Below are positions 33,161 to 44,301 of a stretch of DNA of 64,000 nt, piece after piece. The notes beneath the pieces are model-generated. The model saw only the letters and a program-made list of their open reading frames with translations, had not been told where the DNA came from and ran no database searches. The position numbers and the translations under genes are program-made. Where the stretch lies: the NCBI GenBank assembly GCA_018136815.1, contig CM030933.1, forward strand, positions 4,206,341-4,270,340, given 5' to 3'. This DNA is from Isochrysis galbana. Lineage: Eukaryota; Haptophyta; Isochrysidales; Isochrysidaceae. Position 1 is the first letter of the stretch; the number at the start of each line of letters is the position of its first letter.

Positions 33161-34290
33161 AACCGATCGAATTGCTTCGTCGGTGCTCCGATTTGGTCGA
33201 GTCCTATGGGCGGCGTGTTGTGTGTCGTGGTATCGCCTGTTGGCGACCTGCAGCCCCCTGAGTACCCCCAAGCCCCGAGTCTTCCGAGTCATCCTTTCGA
33301 GTCTACGAGTCCCTACGAGTCCCAATCAAGCGGTATCTGCTCGCCGCGCCCTTCCCTACATCCTCCGTCCCTCCGATTCGCGTTCCGTGCCACTTCCCCG
33401 TCCATTTCACATGCCCGTCATTTGCCCTCCCCGTTCCCCCGTCCCCCGATGAGCCCGTCCCGGGCTCCCCGGGTGAGCCGTGCGCCGCGCTAGCCGCCGG
33501 TGCGCCTCCGCGGCTCGTTTCCGCTGAGGAAACGAGCTTCGCTCCGACAATCTATGGGTAAGTTGCTAGGTAAGTTGCTCGAGTTGCTCAATGTTGCCTG
33601 TGGCCCTTAAAGTTGCTCAAAAGTTGCTCGCCCTCTCAAACACCCCAAAGTTGCTCAAAAAGTTGCCGGCAACTCTTGTCAGGCCCTAGCGGCGGCGCTG
33701 CGTGCTGCGCCGGCACGCTCCAAGCACAGATGCTCGGTGGCGGGCGGAGATGCGGCGCGGCCCGGCCATCGAAGCGTGTGGGCCGCACCGTGCTGTGGAG
33801 TGAGCGCGCGGCGATAGCGGCTGGTGTGGTGTGGGTGTCCGTGGCGGCGAGGCGAGGCGGTCTGGTCGGGCAGCGAAGCGCTCCGGGGGCGCCAGCGTCG
33901 TTCGTGGGAGAGGTGCGGTCGGCGCTGTTTAAGGTGATTGTAGAAAGAGACGGATCGGGCGGGCGGCGGGGGGCCGCTCCGGACGCGCGGTCCGGAGCGG
34001 GGGGGGGGGGGTCGGTCCGGAGTGGCGTGATTTTGGGCCGCACGGCGGCTCTTGGGGCCAAGGGGCTCCCTGGCAGTATAAAACGTCTATCGCCTAATGG
34101 GGTTTAATCACTATGAAAAGGGGGCCGCATCACAGTTTGTGCGATGGGGGAGGCCGAGAGGCCGACAGAAGGAGAGAGAAAGAAGAAAGGAGGAGAGAAA
34201 AAGAGAGCGGAGAGCGAGAGGTGGGCCTCCTGCAGGCTTCCGGGGGAGGCGGGGAGAAGAGGGGGGCTCCTCCACGGCGGGGCGGGGCGG
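33161..34290. other. Upstream region of the ICME-like hydrolase
   Basis: 33546-33670 has about seven copies of 'aagttgct' in a loose array. 34041-34079 is an exact 39-bp copy of 34651-34689 in the downstream gene. 34144-34262 is purine-rich (GA) on the sense strand. No separate gene is supported. Confidence 0.6.
34041..34079 (+). repeat. 39-bp duplicate of the hydrolase oxyanion-hole coding segment
   Basis: Bases 34041-34079 are identical to 34651-34689, which encode HGGSWGQGAPWQY in the downstream hydrolase. Here the segment lies about 210 bp before that gene's ATG. A further match 'ctatcgcct' follows soon after both copies. Confidence 0.9.
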
Positions 34291-35541
34291 ATGCGCCGCG
34301 GCGCTCAGTGGCTGTGCGCGGCGGCTCTTCTCTCCGTGGGCATGGCGCTCCGCCCGGCCGATGCACGCTGGCCCAGCTCGCTCGCCTCACACGTCTCTCG
34401 CGGCGTTCTGCGCACCGTGCACGAGAGCACCAGGGAAGAGGGGGTGCGTGGCGGTGCAATAGCCGCCGCGCGGCTGGCGAGTCTGATTGGGCAGGAGCTC
34501 GTCCTCTTCCCTTTGTCCAAGCTCGGCTTCGCGGCACGTGTGCTGCAATATCGCCAGCGGTATCACACGCTCGTGAAGCTCGGTGAGGGCGCAGCCGTCG
34601 AGGAGTACACAGAGGGGGGCGACCCTTCGGGCCCGGTCGTACTGTTTGTGCACGGCGGCTCTTGGGGCCAAGGGGCTCCCTGGCAGTATGCACTGCTGGC
34701 CGGGAGACTGCTCGAGAATGGAGCGTCGCGAGTTGGTGTCGTGCGCTATCGCCTGTTTCCTGAGGGTGACGTCCAGAATATGGTGGAGGACGTCGGCGCA
34801 GCCATCAAATGGGCGTGCACATCATTTCGAGGAGCTGGTGGGGCGGAGGTGGTTGTGGCCGCACAGTCTGCAGGCGCACATTTGTGTGCCCTACATCTCT
34901 GCCAGACCGTGCTGTGCGACGAAGCGCCCGCTTATGTGCCCGACCGCTTCGTTGCGCTCTCTGGCGTGTTCGACATAGCGCCCCACTTTGCACACGAGCG
35001 CACAAGGCTGGTGCACTGGCTCTCCCCAATGTGGCTGGCAATGATGGGCAGGGAGACGCGTGAGGCAGTGCTGGGGACGATAAACCACTTGCAGGGTGGA
35101 GAATGGTCTCCGACTTTAAAGGATCTTGCACGTGAGGCAGCGCACGGATCTCGGACACCAGCGGAGTGGAGCGCTTTCGAGCTGCGGGCATGGGAAGAGG
35201 CAAGCCCCACCCGCTTGCTCCGTGCTGTCAAAACATCTGTGGCGCGCTCTTGGCCCCCAACGACTATATTGCATGCAGCCAACGACAGAACGGTCCCTGT
35301 CCGCTCTGCCCGAGAATTTTTCGACGCCCTGCTTACTGCGACAGGAGAAGCTGCGGATACCCACACGTACGTGGAATCGCCACACGGCGGTCATGGTGAA
35401 GTGATGGTGGCACTTGCAGGTCATCAGCCTGTGGATGATTTCGAATCTCACGTTGTGGAACTGGCGAGGAGTTTTCTTGGCGCCATCATCAACCCGAGCC
35501 GCAAGCGCTCTGAATGCTCTATTGCAGGGACTAGCAAATGA
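34291..35541 (+). CDS. Isoprenylcysteine methylesterase-like alpha/beta hydrolase
   Basis: A 416-residue single-exon frame from the ATG at 34291, chosen because it starts a signal peptide or anchor (MRRGAQWLCAAALLSVGMAL); an ATG at 34144 in frame would add a low-complexity Glu/Lys/Arg stretch. Key residues: oxyanion-hole HGGSW at 121-125, nucleophile Ser192 in AAQSAGAHL, acid Asp332 in HAANDRTVP, and His365/His368 in SPHGGHGE. FVHGGSWGQG, YRLFPEGDVQNMVEDVGAAI and QSAGAHLCA follow the order seen in plant isoprenylcysteine alpha-carbonyl methylesterases, which remove the methyl group from prenylated protein C-termini. A generic carboxylesterase remains possible. Purine-rich tract at 34144-34262 precedes the start. 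Confidence 0.82.
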   Translation: MRRGAQWLCAAALLSVGMALRPADARWPSSLASHVSRGVLRTVHESTREEGVRGGAIAAARLASLIGQELVLFPLSKLGFAARVLQYRQRYHTLVKLGEGAAVEEYTEGGDPSGPVVLFVHGGSWGQGAPWQYALLAGRLLENGASRVGVVRYRLFPEGDVQNMVEDVGAAIKWACTSFRGAGGAEVVVAAQSAGAHLCALHLCQTVLCDEAPAYVPDRFVALSGVFDIAPHFAHERTRLVHWLSPMWLAMMGRETREAVLGTINHLQGGEWSPTLKDLAREAAHGSRTPAEWSAFELRAWEEASPTRLLRAVKTSVARSWPPTTILHAANDRTVPVRSAREFFDALLTATGEAADTHTYVESPHGGHGEVMVALAGHQPVDDFESHVVELARSFLGAIINPSRKRSECSIAGTSK

Positions 35542-36436
35542 ATTTCTTCAAATGATGTTCATCCTCGCAGTCGCATTCCGAACACGTGTGCATTGAAAAA
35601 TTTCTATGCCGATGATATACTTTTTGCGCCACGAGTTCCCAAATGTAATCGACCGGCCCCCTCTGGGGCCTTTTACTTCCTGCAACATGACGGTTCCCCC
35701 GCGGCACGGCGGTTCCGCCCGCGGCAGTCCCCCCCCCTGGCGGTTGACGGTTCGCCATGCGCGGGTACGACAATTCCCCGCGGGCTGCTCTGCGCTCTGC
35801 TCTCCGTGCGCGCTTTACTCCGTCACTATGAGTGGTGCGCGTGTTTGTGTGAAAGTTTGTGCCTGTGAATAGTGAGATTTTTACCTCCGATATCAGGACT
35901 ACGATGCGAGCGCTGCTAGCACTCTGCCTCGAACACGCCGCGGTGGCTGGCGCCTATTGGCTATATTGGGCACCACAGCGAGCTATGGGATATGGGATAT
36001 GGATATGAATATATATGGATATATGCATGGCAGCTACTGCACGGGAGGGAGTGGGTCGGGGTCGATCCGTTTGGAACCTGCCCGCGTACACTCGGCACTC
36101 TCGCCCTTTCGCGCAGTGCCGGGGCAAAATCTCCCACCTGGCCTCGCCCGGTCAGGAAGGGGGACCGGCACATCTTCTCTGCTCTATGCCCCCCCGCTAG
36201 CGCAGCGCTAGAACCACTGTCGGAGCCGGAGCGAAGCGCTTGATTCCTCTTTGGAAACGGCACGCGAAGGCTTGCCGCTAAAGCAGCGCGACGCTTCTCT
36301 GCTAGTGGAACGCGCGCTGCGAAGCGCGAAGCGTGACGCCCTCGCACCGGCGTCGAGCTGGCTAAATAAAAGCCACCCAAGAGCCCCTTTTGCCTTTTGC
36401 TTTTGGTGTCAAAAGGCCCCAACTCGGCCCCGGTAT
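35542..36436. other. Intergenic, nothing recognised
   Basis: 35690-35790 has several 'gcggttcc/gacggttcgcc' words; 36220-36350 has repeated 'gaagcgc' words. No coding frame is supported. Confidence 0.4.
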
Positions 36437-37105
36437 TGATGGCTCACGCCCTCGGGACGGAGGGGGCGGAAACGCGAAAAAGGATGGCTTGTGGGTTGTT
36501 GTTGTTGTGGTACCCGACAGACTCGGGTTCGAGTCCCGGCGGAGGAACACCTTTACCCAAACACAGCCGAGAGGACGCTACACATGAGAGAGATAGACCA
36601 AAAGGCCTGCCCGGACCCCACGCTCCAAACCAGACCTCAGGTAGTGCACCGAGGTCGGACCCCGGAAACCGAAGAAAAAGGAAAGAAGGGGGGCAGGGGA
36701 GGAGGTGGAGGGAGGGGAGATAAGGGCGATGGAAATAGAGCGGGAGAGTCCTGTAGACGGTAGGTGTATAGCCCTGAATCTTCAGATGTTTTGTTGTTGT
36801 TGTTGTTGTGGTGGTAGGCTATTGGCGGTGGCTCAGGCGCGTGCGCGTGCTTGGCTCGTTTGACTTATTGACTCGGGGTGGCGACGGGAACGAGGCAAGG
36901 GATCTGCGATCTGCTTCCGGCGGGGAATATCGACAACGGTAAGGGTGGGGGAGGGGGTTGCGCGGGGAGAGAGGTCGAGGGGCTTTGGCGGACCTAACGC
37001 GGGTGGGGAAGGGGTTTGCCAAGGGAAGAGAGCCCGTGTAGTGAGTCTAACATGGGTCCTGTCAAGCACCCCTACCCGCAACACCCATTAAGAAGTTTAT
37101 TTTTA
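36437..37105 (+). repeat. Possible SINE-like element with a tRNA-like segment
   Basis: 36526-36549 contains a good RNA polymerase III B-box/T-arm (CGGGTTCGAGTCCCGG), and 'gttgttgttgttg' runs precede it here and at 36793-36811. No complete cloverleaf forms: the acceptor 5' strand is missing. The stretch ends 'ttaagaagtttatttttatt' (37087-37106), resembling the LINE tail at 10.4 and 24.3 kb, which could supply the retrotransposition machinery. Speculative. Confidence 0.35.
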
Positions 37106-37676
37106 TTTAGTTAACTTTCGAGCATTCCCAATCTATTACAGTAGAGAGCTATGTCAACGGCTGCGCTTTTGAATCGCGGATCATCGCTTTCGGACCGACG
37201 TGTGAGCAACATACAGTTTGGTGTTTGGAAGCCACGCACGCTGACTGAGGAAGGACAGGAGCGCTGTGGATGTGAGAAGCTCGGCAACGCACATAAGGTG
37301 CTCGCACTCCTCCGCCCGTCGCCTCAGACGATGGGTAAAGGTGTTGCGCATGTGCACGCGGCATACATGTGGATGGCATGCAAGTTTGTGGGGTAATGTG
37401 CAAGCAGGCGCGCGCTCAGGGCACCCCCAAGCAAGGAACAATAATATCTCGTACGGGCCAGCGCACGCGCGGCCCTCATCAATGCTGATGGCAGTTTGAG
37501 GACCCGGGTGCAAGCATGCTCATGAACAGAGCGATAGAATAAATTCGATTCAATGCTCCATTCATCGGGATCGGTGAGTCCTCGTGGGCCTCACCCCAAA
37601 CGCAGGCATTTCAATTGAGGCGATCACCGAGAAGCAGCTCGGCGACCCTATGCGACAGCGCAATACTCACACCATC
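37106..37676. other. Intergenic, nothing recognised
   Basis: No conserved frame or repeat noted; lies downstream of the Ala/Lys-rich gene. Confidence 0.4.
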
Positions 37677-39553
37677 TTAGCGGTATGTGTTGAGCGTCTT
37701 CTCGAAGATGGACAGCCGGATGTCGAGGGCGTCGTATGCGCCCTTGGCTCCCTTGAAAGCCTTCTCCTCTGCCTCGAGCTTCAGTTTGGCCGCGCTATCT
37801 GCTTTGCTCACCTGGGCGATGGCCGATTCGGTCTCCTTGGTTGCCTTGGCAACGATCGCCTCGCCCTCCTTCTTGGCGGCAGCCACCGCCTTGTCTGCCT
37901 TGGCAATCACCTGCTTCTCGGCAGCGACCGCCGACTTTTGCGCCGCGATCGCCTTATCAAGAGTGGCAGTCGCCGACTTCACCTTCGAAGCATCCCCACC
38001 ATTCTTGGCCGACTTGGCCGCAGCCGTGACTTCGGAGGTGGCCTTCTCAACTGCTGCTGCTGCCGTGGCCGATGTCTTGGCAGCCGCAGCCTTAGAGGCG
38101 CCCGCCTTCTTCGTCGCGGCGGCCACGATCTCAGCGGACTTCTTTTGAGCTGCAGTCACTGTCTTGGCGCCTGTCTCCTTGGCCTTCTTCAAGCTCGACG
38201 CCGCCTTCTTGGCGTCCGACTCGGCCGACTTGAGGACGCCCGCCACCTGAGAGAGGGGCAGCGGCCACACAGAGTCTCGCGTCATGTAGAAGGCACCTTG
38301 CACATACCAGGGCGCAGCTTGTACAAGATGGACCATTCGCCATACGCGTTGCAGACGGCATAGCCGGCTCCATTCGCCCGCAGGAGGGCGCTCCGCCAAT
38401 CTTGCTGCCGCACCTTATCCCTGGCCTTGGCTGCCTCCTTCTTCTTCTCACGTACGTTCTTGATCTCAGTAGAGAGCTTGGCTGCTGCCTTCTCCTGCTG
38501 CTTCTTGGCCGTGGCGACGCGCTTTTCCAAAGAAGTTGCCTTAGCTTCCGCCTGAAAAGAGAAATTAAAGTGTCAGCCGGGAGCGCACTTGGTGGGCAGC
38601 AGCGGCTCACTCACAAGGGGGAAGGGGGCGAGGCGCTCAAGAAGGCGTTGTGGGCCAGATCGCATGTCCACATCATACGGGCAACTCACCTTCTCCGCGG
38701 CAGCCTTAAGCTTGCCATCCTTAGGATTTGTCGCAGCCGCCTTGGTGGCCTTGGCTGCCTCCGCTTTTGCGGCCGCGAGCTCGGAGCGAGCCTCGTCGAC
38801 CGCCTCCTTGAGCTTAGCGAGCTCGGGCTTTGCCGCCGCCTTAGCCTTTGCATCCGCCTTAGCCTTCGTGTCCACCTTGGTCTCGGGCTTGGCTTCACCC
38901 TTGGGCTTCGACGGTGCTGGCGCAGGGGCAAGTTTGGGCGCCGCGGGAGCAGGTGCGGGCGCGGGCTTAACCGCGGCGGGCACCGTAATCGGCTTTGCCT
39001 CGGGCACGGGCTTTGGCACTTGGGCCGGCTTGGGTGCGGCGGCCGGTTGTGGCGCGACGTCCGGCTTGGGCGCGGTCGCGTACTTGGCGGCCGCCTTGGG
39101 CGGCGTAGGCGCGGGCAGCTCGGCCACTGGCGCCTGCTGGGTGTCCTTCTTCAGCTTTCCCGCTCCATTAGGGTTCGGGACCCTCCATCCCCCCTTCTTG
39201 GTTGCCTGCTCGACCGCTGGTGCTGGAGCGGGCGCGCTCTCAGGGAAGACTTCTGCGACGACGGGTGGAGGTGAGGGCGCGGGCGGTTTCTTCCCCTTCT
39301 TCGTATAGTACGAAGCCAGCGCCGCCTTGGCTGCCTCTGCGTCTGCCTCGACTGTAGCAGGCGGTGGCGCTGCAGAGAGCGGCGAGAGAGGCGAAGCAGA
39401 GGAGAGCGCTGCAGCTAGACCGAGGGCGGCGGCGGTGACGAGAGGATCGCGAGGCGTGAGGGCCATGCGCGGCGGCTCGACTCGGCCAGCCACGGGCCAC
39501 GTCGCGCCGCGCAGCAGCCCGAGCGCACCGCCCACCAGCAGGAGAGATGGCAT
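37677..39553 (-). CDS. Ala/Lys/Pro-rich coiled-coil protein with N-terminal leader, 3 exons
   Basis: Exons 39553-38690, about 38551-38297 and 38246-37677 give about 562 residues; an alternative exon-2 donor (GTATGT at 38307) exists but breaks phase. The start MPSLLLVGGALGLLRG is a likely signal sequence, followed by a second hydrophobic stretch (VTAAALGLAAALSSAS), as in plastid-directed proteins. Residues about 95-235 are Pro/Ala/Lys-rich (APKPDVAPQPAAAPKPAQ type). The C-terminal half is a long Ala/Lys/Glu helix rich in heptads (KSAESDAKKAASSLKKAK). A short unlike segment, NGAGYAVCNAYGEWSILYK, sits between the helices. No known domain is recognised; histone H1-like composition is probably convergent. 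The upstream region is GA-rich in sense. Confidence 0.75.
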
Positions 39554-40673
39554 CGCAGGGGCTCCCCTCTCCCTCTCGCTCAGCGGGCCTTTCTCACCTC
39601 GCACTCTCTTCTTCTCTTCTCTCTTCCTCCTCTCCCTCTCTCTCTCTTCTCTTCTCTCCTGTGGCCTCTTCTTCACGATCATCGAGGAGATCTCTTTCTC
39701 TCCTCCCGTCTCTTCCTCTCTCTCCTCTCCTCTCCTCTCCTCTCACCCATGACGTCTAGACCTCTCTTCCTTCTCTTCCCTCCTCACCCTCTCTCTCCTC
39801 GAACGAGAAGAATATATGGTGAATCGCCCGAGAGACGAGAAGAGAAGGGCGCGAGAAAGATGCGACAGAGGGCAGAAGAGGAGAAGAGAAGATCGCGCAG
39901 GATATATTTGTGTGTTGGCGTCTCGAGGTCCGTCTCTTCCGCTCTCTCTCATCTCTCTCTCTCTCTCTCTCCCCCTCTCTTTCACCTCCCTCTAATTCTC
40001 GAATCCCCCCGACGCCGCCCGACGGGGGCCGGGAGAGAGCGAGAGAGTTGGCCAGATGTCCAGAGAGAAAGAACTATCCCCTCTCTTCTAACGGAATATA
40101 CACCGATGAATCGTTAAAACACAGAGGTGGGGGTCTCTTCTCGTACCGCGACTGCAAGCATGGTCGAACGACCCCGCGTTACGTTATTTGAACAGGGGAA
40201 TACACGAATATGTGTCGGATGCGGAGCGGCGGCGCATGCGACGAGACACTCGAGGCGACGGCGCGGCGGCGACGAGAGACCGAGAACGAGAGAGAGAGAG
40301 AGAGGCTCTAGGAGATTCTCCCGTCGTCCCCCCCGAGTTCCCTATTTGAATGGCCCCCGTTTCTCACGTCGCCGCGCCCAGGGTCTGCCCCCCCCCCCCC
40401 CCGCGCGTGCTCGTGGTCTCCCCTTCCACAACTTGTACTTTAGAGACTTTACTATAAATCTTCCCCCGCTCTCTCCTCTCGGCCAATTGGGCTGCAATCA
40501 CAGCCAAGCAAAGAGAGCGGCGGGGGAGATCGCCTTGGCTCTCTTTCGACCGGCGAGAGAGGGACCTACCTACACTTATACGTATACGCTTATGTACGTG
40601 TCCCATTGAGGCCTCGACAAAAATAGAGGAGGCGTCGGTCGGTTGGTGTGTGGGTCGGCCTGTGTGGGTCGCG
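39554..40673. other. CT/GA-rich divergent promoter region
   Basis: 39567-39745 and 39955-39985 are CT-rich; 40288-40305 is (GA)n; a C run lies at 40388-40401. The stretch separates two divergent genes and holds no supported coding sequence. Confidence 0.55.
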
Positions 40674-41769
40674 ATGGCCGACGAGCCGCGCGGCGCGCCA
40701 GTCGGGCTGCTCTTCATCGTTTTCGGCGCGGGGGCGGCACCCAAAAAGGTGCGCTCATACATGAACCAGCTGGTGCCCAGCGCTGCGCGCGCGCGCTCGA
40801 CCAACCCTAACCTCCCGATTGGCCTGATCACCGACCGCTTCGTCAACCTCTCGGCGGCGCCGGCTGAGAGGCTGGCTGCCGCGCTCACCCACACGCTCGT
40901 GCTCGACCTGAGGCGCGCAGGCGCGACGGCGTGGGCAAAGCGGTTGCACGGTACGAGACTGCAGGCCCGGCATCCCCGCGCCCTCGCCTCCTCCCGCTGG
41001 GCCGTGCTCAGCACGACCCTCGCCCCGCCTGGTTGCAGCACTCTCACAATCGCCATATGAGCTGACGCTCGAGGTCGACGCATCGGTAACGGTCTGCTCG
41101 CCGGTGCTTCACTCTCTGCTGCTGCTCGAACATTCGCGCGATGCCTTTGACCTTGCCGTCAATTTTGAGGCGTCGACCCTGCTCTATACCCCATCCCCGC
41201 GATTCGGCCCGCCACCGGCACGGCTGGAGGATGTGCTGCCACACAACTTTGCCCTCCTCATGCGCAAGGGCCCTGGGCTGGACGAGATTCTTAGACTCGT
41301 AAGGGCCGCTGCCCGTGCCGCACTCGATTCTGAGGCCACGCCCGATCCTTCTCACTCAGCGCCACCCTCACACTTACCTCCAACACGCTGTCGCCCCGCC
41401 CCGTAGATGAGAACAACCATGCGCATTCAACGGGACGACCAACATGCACTGCGCATGGTGCTGCGGCGACTCGCCATCTCCAACTACACAAGCTGCGGCT
41501 TCTTGGGCATCCGCTGCAGGCGTGTGCGTGTCCATCGGCTTACTGAGTCCACCCTCGGGTTCAAATCGGCGGATAAGACGGCCACGACGAAAATGGTGTG
41601 GCCCCGATATTCCCGTCCGGTGGACGGCGAGGTGCGACAAACTACGTTGCGCCCGCGCGCTCCCGTTCACGAGAACCATCAGCCCACGGGCGGGAAGCAG
41701 AGTCGAATGTGCCAGCTGCGCCGTACTACTTGCGCAAGAAGACTTGCGCCGCCACATCGACGCACATGA
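40674..41769 (+). CDS. Nucleotide-diphospho-sugar transferase-like protein, 3 exons
   Basis: Exons 40674-40950, 41039-41298 and 41407-41769 (GT-AG, phases match) give 299 residues. The ATG at 40674 follows a GTG-opened frame. The start has LLFIVFGAGAAPKKVRSYMN and NPNLPIGLITDRF, a Rossmann-like first strand and helix. The exon 1-2 join makes WAKRLHALSQSPYELTLEVD, the position of the usual SPY..TL.LDxD block. Exon 3 has RDDQHALRMVLRR and WPRYSRPVDGEVRQ, matching the acceptor-side DQ block. The metal-binding DxD motif is replaced by VDAS, so activity is doubtful. No transmembrane anchor is seen. Family assignment rests on motif order read by eye. Confidence 0.62.
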
Positions 41770-42865
41770 GCGCAGCACCGCTGAAACATCTCGCACGCGC
41801 TCGACAGCTCGCCATGGTTTCACTATTGAGCTCGCGGCGCCCCACTCAAAATCACAGGTTATTGTGTTGCACTCCTACGATGCTCGGCGTGGTGGAACTC
41901 GTAGTGCCGTCTGCGCCACACTTAATCGTTTCTCACCGGTTCGACGGCTTGCACTTCAGCCGACGGCTAGTTCTTCGTACTTCACCCCTCGAACGTGGGC
42001 AGAGTGCAACGCCACAGTTGTAGAGCAGTCGTTACAATACTCGCAACGGACGGCGTTATACGCCCAGCGCATATGCTCGTGGCTCCCCACAGTGGCTCCG
42101 GTGTACAGCACTGGCAAATGGAACAACACGTTGTCGACTAGACTCACAGAACCCATGGAGGACTTCTGGGCATGGTTTAGAGCGACAACGCCGCTCAGGA
42201 ATCACTCATATCGAAGTCACTTGAGAAGGAGCCGATCCTTATAGTACTAGCATTTTTTCCGTCGGTTTGAGGTCGAGGTGGGGGGCGGAGCCGACTACTG
42301 CGGCTTTTTCCATCGACATGAAGTCGACTCACATAGCCCTAGGGATGAATATTAGAAAGAGAGAAATGTGGCTACACAGAGCTCGGTCCGCCCAACGGCT
42401 AGGGGTGGCCAGAAGAAGTGCTCTCGGGCCTACGGAAATGTGGCTGGCAGGCACGAGCCCCCCCTGTCTCCACTCCTCCCCTTCTGTGGGGGAGGAACCA
42501 CCCACCCCGCGCTTGCTTGGCACAAGATGAGTCCGCTGCCTGCTCGGTTGGCGCAGGGAGGGAAGGTCGCGTTCTGTCCGATAAAGATGGCGCGGGGGCG
42601 CTAAAGCACCCGGCGCCCGTTGTCCATTGCCATTGACCTCGGCAACTTTTCGTGGCGTCAGGTAAGCCCCCCAGGAGTTTTTCTTGGGCTTTGGAGAACG
42701 GTCAAAAATGTATCCACATGTTAGTACTTATAAATCACTGTTTGACCGCCCTAAAACAAGGAAGGAGGGGTGACGATCGCACGACACCTTTGCCACTGTG
42801 AGAGAGCAAAATGTAGTGTGGGTCGCGGGTGCTGCGCGTTCTAGTCTCGACGTACGAAGCGCTTA
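41770..42865. other. Intergenic region with repeat fragments
   Basis: 42440-42510 matches the start of repeat A ('cacgagccccccctgtctcc'). 42728-42754 is the 27-bp repeat shared with 6016-6042. A frame is open to 42244 in one phase, but it shows no conserved blocks and is not called. Confidence 0.45.
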
Positions 42866-44128
42866 CTAGTGCTTGGCTGTGGCACGCGCACTAGAGAGCA
42901 TGACCGCCACATGGTCGTTGCTTGGAGCAAGTCGAAGGGCCTCCTCAAGGGCCCACAAGGCCCGCGCTCGGTTTTGCCGTTGCTCCTCACTAGTCTCACT
43001 TTCGCCATTGGCTATGCGCGCTGCGTCAGCCATTTCTACAAGCTCTAGAAGTGCCTGACCGAGCCCAGAGTGGGCACTCTCTGTCAATTTGTTCGACCCT
43101 AATCTGATTGCCTCCTCGAACCCGTCGGCGGCGGCAGCCAAAACCTCGGACCGATATGCAGACCCTGAGCTTCGTGGGATACGAAGGGCAGCCGCCAAAA
43201 ATCTCGCAGCGCGTTGTGTGGAGTAATGTGCATGTGGGATGTACGCGGCTGAGAAGAGCCAGACAACTAGGATATAACGCAGGCCGCGAGTGATGCTTGC
43301 TCCGCCGTGACGCAGACTGGCCGGGTGGAGAATGAGGTGTCCCATCTCCCGACGAAGAACGCCGTCAGAATGCCCTGGAGACTTGCTCATTTGCAGCGTT
43401 TCGATGAAGGTGCCACCGCCACCATACTCATGCAACCCATTGAGCGGGATGATCCCTGTGAGAAGTGGCGCGTCACGATGCAAGCCAAGGCGCGTTTGGC
43501 CGGCGGAGGCATTGTACTTGACGATGCTAGCAGCAGAGCAGCGTAACTCTTGCAACGTCAGTCCAGTATTGGGGAAGGCTTGCACAACAGCCGGGTAGAT
43601 GATATTCTTAAGACTTTGGTCAAGCCATGCGGACGCCAGAGGAAGTTCGCGCACTGGCTGGAATGTGGATGCGTTTGTGCAGTACGCGGCAATGGGCGAG
43701 GCGCCACGCCAGGAGGCCGACGCCTCAGCCTCATCAATCAAAGCTCGGCAGTCATCCATCGTGAACAGCGGTGAGCGTGAGGCGCGCGCCGCATCGGCGT
43801 GTCCAAATCGTGCAGGTGGCACGCTATCCAGCACGCCGGAGCGGAATGACCCAGTGGGGCCAAACTCGAACGCGTCCCACTCTATGCTCTCCCGCGGCGG
43901 AGCAGGTGGCACCTCGCCGAAGTGGAAGAAGCGCTTCTCGCTGGCCTCAACCTCCTCGCGGTGGAGCTGCTCGTTCTCGCGTAGAACATCGGCCTCGTCA
44001 CGCACTAGCGCGTGCAATGCACTTCGCGCGCTTGCGCGCGAGCCCCAGCGCGGAACGAGCAGCCCGACCACGCCGAGCGGCCAGCCGGTGGTCAGCGCGG
44101 CGGCAGCAGCGGCGAGCGCCGCGCTCAT
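42866..44128 (-). CDS. 2-oxoglutarate/Fe(II)-dependent oxygenase, intronless
   Basis: A 420-residue frame starting at the ATG at 44128 (the frame opens two codons earlier with GTG). The N-terminus is hydrophobic (AALAAAAAALTTGWPLGVVG), a signal or anchor. The double-stranded beta-helix has GLHRDAPLLTGIIPLNG with the metal ligands His217 and Asp219, then a Gly-rich GGGGTFIE strand. The distal ligand and 2OG-binding Arg lie in ASLRHGGASITRGLRYILV (His274, Arg281/284). This order fits prolyl-4-hydroxylase-type oxygenases. The C-terminal 100 residues are helical (EEAIRLGSNKLTESAHSGLG; ALWALEEALRLAPSND) and TPR-like. Substrate unknown. Confidence 0.85.
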   Translation of the reverse strand: MSAALAAAAAALTTGWPLGVVGLLVPRWGSRASARSALHALVRDEADVLRENEQLHREEVEASEKRFFHFGEVPPAPPRESIEWDAFEFGPTGSFRSGVLDSVPPARFGHADAARASRSPLFTMDDCRALIDEAEASASWRGASPIAAYCTNASTFQPVRELPLASAWLDQSLKNIIYPAVVQAFPNTGLTLQELRCSAASIVKYNASAGQTRLGLHRDAPLLTGIIPLNGLHEYGGGGTFIETLQMSKSPGHSDGVLRREMGHLILHPASLRHGGASITRGLRYILVVWLFSAAYIPHAHYSTQRAARFLAAALRIPRSSGSAYRSEVLAAAADGFEEAIRLGSNKLTESAHSGLGQALLELVEMADAARIANGESETSEEQRQNRARALWALEEALRLAPSNDHVAVMLSSARATAKH

Positions 44129-44226
44129 CGCCACGCCCGGACGGGGGGAGGGGGTCCAAATTTGTTCTCGAGGGTCTAGTCTACTTTACTTTTAAGACGA
44201 GTAGGCTTGAGCGCTTAGGTGCTGAG

Positions 44227-44228
<2 letters not shown>

Positions 44229-44299
<71 letters not shown>
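44229..44299. repeat. (GT)n microsatellite
   Basis: About 35 uninterrupted GT units, about 100 bp upstream of the oxygenase start. Confidence 0.97.

Positions 44300-44301
<2 letters not shown>

Noticed and set aside
36480-36555. Complete tRNA gene
   Set aside because: Good T-arm and B-box, but no matching acceptor 5' strand, D-arm or anticodon arm; kept only as a tRNA-like repeat.
41770-42244. Plus-strand open frame after the sugar-transferase gene
   Set aside because: No conserved blocks, no splice support, and the sugar-transferase frame already ends at 41769.
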